A stretch of DNA of 64,000 nucleotides, from positions 4,163,195 to 4,227,194 of the forward strand of contig NZ_CP028901.1 in NCBI RefSeq assembly GCF_003058465.1, in the 5' to 3' direction. Both the position numbers and the translations under genes were made by a program. The stretch comes from Orrella marina (GTDB lineage Bacteria > Pseudomonadota > Gammaproteobacteria > Burkholderiales > Burkholderiaceae_B). The notes beneath the pieces were generated by a model. It saw nothing but the letters and a program-made list of their open reading frames with translations, ran no database searches and was not told the origin of the DNA. This document shows positions 63,847 to 64,000 of the stretch, one piece after another. Every line of letters starts with the position of its first letter. Within the stretch, counting starts at the first letter, position 1.

Positions 63847-63890
63847 TTGATGCGTTAGCGTGCTTGCAATAAAATAGTAAGCGCGCTAAC
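63847..63890. promoter_or_regulatory. Right operators and rightward promoter (OR/PR)
   Basis: Sites GTTAGCGTGCTTGC (63854-63867) and GTAAGCGCGCTAAC (63877-63890), the same 14-bp motif as at 54.0 kb, are 23 bases apart. They interlock with a rightward promoter TTGATG-N17-TAAAAT (63847-63875): one site in the spacer, the other at the expected transcript start. Weaker half-matches lie at 63812-63825 and 63827-63840. Confidence 0.8.
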
Positions 63891-63902
63891 ATTGTCTTCA
63901 TC

Positions 63903-64000
63903 ATGAAAAAACAAGACGCAATCAACCTCCTTGGCGGGACCGTCACCGATGCAGCTAACGCGATCGGCATCATGCCTCAAGCAATCAGCCAGTGGCCCGA
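63903..64000 (+). CDS. Cro-like regulator, cut by the window end
   Basis: The first 32 codons begin MKKQDAINLLGGTVTDAANA and continue to a helix-turn-helix (AIGIMPQAISQWP), typical of small Cro/YdaS-type proteins. The start is 13 bases after the last operator. Transcribed away from the repressor, as lambda cro is. Confidence 0.8.
   Translation, partial: MKKQDAINLLGGTVTDAANAIGIMPQAISQWP

Noticed and set aside
45370..64000. CRISPR array or second tRNA within the prophage
   Set aside because: Looked for regular repeats with spacers and for a second copy of the tRNA 3-prime end. Neither was seen, so attR must lie outside the window.

Overview
The window is a piece of a betaproteobacterial chromosome, most likely Burkholderiales, family Alcaligenaceae (relatives of Bordetella, Achromobacter or Advenella). 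The clues are a Bug/TctB/TctA tricarboxylate transporter, CaiB-type CoA transferases and aromatic or organic-acid catabolism, GC-rich codon use, and the run fabI, mltD, gloB, methyltransferase, rnhA, RND pump, dnaQ, tRNA-Val. The species cannot be named from sequence alone.

From 1 to 45.4 kb the DNA is ordinary chromosome. It holds an exported protein and an enoyl-CoA hydratase (0.5-2.7 kb); an NfeD protease, FloA flotillin and membrane protein operon (2.8-6 kb); a Bug-TctB-TctA transporter (6.1-9.4 kb); and a catabolic block (10-25.3 kb). That block has aspartate dehydrogenase, CoA transferase, CMD protein, an acyl-CoA dehydrogenase/SDR/APH-kinase/acyl-CoA synthetase operon resembling the levulinate (lva) and ACAD10/11 4-hydroxy-acid route, an aminotransferase, a PcaB-like lyase and a benzoylformate-decarboxylase-like enzyme. 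A relic mazEF locus, an outer-membrane barrel, amidase, SulP transporter, cytosine-deaminase-like hydrolase, a split chromate transporter and the conserved housekeeping run follow.

From tRNA-Val(CAC) at 45.3 kb to the end is a prophage whose far end lies beyond the window. Integrase and excisionase sit next to the tRNA, followed by a leftward early operon of tightly overlapping small genes: SSB, a DUF2303 protein, and a homologue of the anti-CBASS sponge Acb2. The operon starts at a promoter (TTGACA-N17-TACTAT) covered by three copies of a 14-bp operator at 54.0 kb. Further copies lie between an XRE repressor and a cro-like gene at 63.9 kb, a lambda-like OL/OR layout. A near-consensus LexA box drives a 63-aa protein beside the left operator.

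The 10 kb between the two operator clusters, the position of rexAB in lambda, is packed with defence-type genes. They are an NgoMIV-family endonuclease with its cytosine methyltransferase, a DUF262 protein plus HEPN-like protein, a second cytosine methyltransferase, and a superinfection-immunity/SHOCT protein. An IS3 element interrupts DUF262, and an IS5 element lies near the repressor. The DUF262/HEPN/second methyltransferase part is visibly AT-rich.

Many otherwise well-preserved genes, in the core as well as the prophage, are broken by single missing bases, often in homopolymers. Systematic sequence error is therefore a serious alternative to gene decay, and every broken gene below should be read with that in mind.
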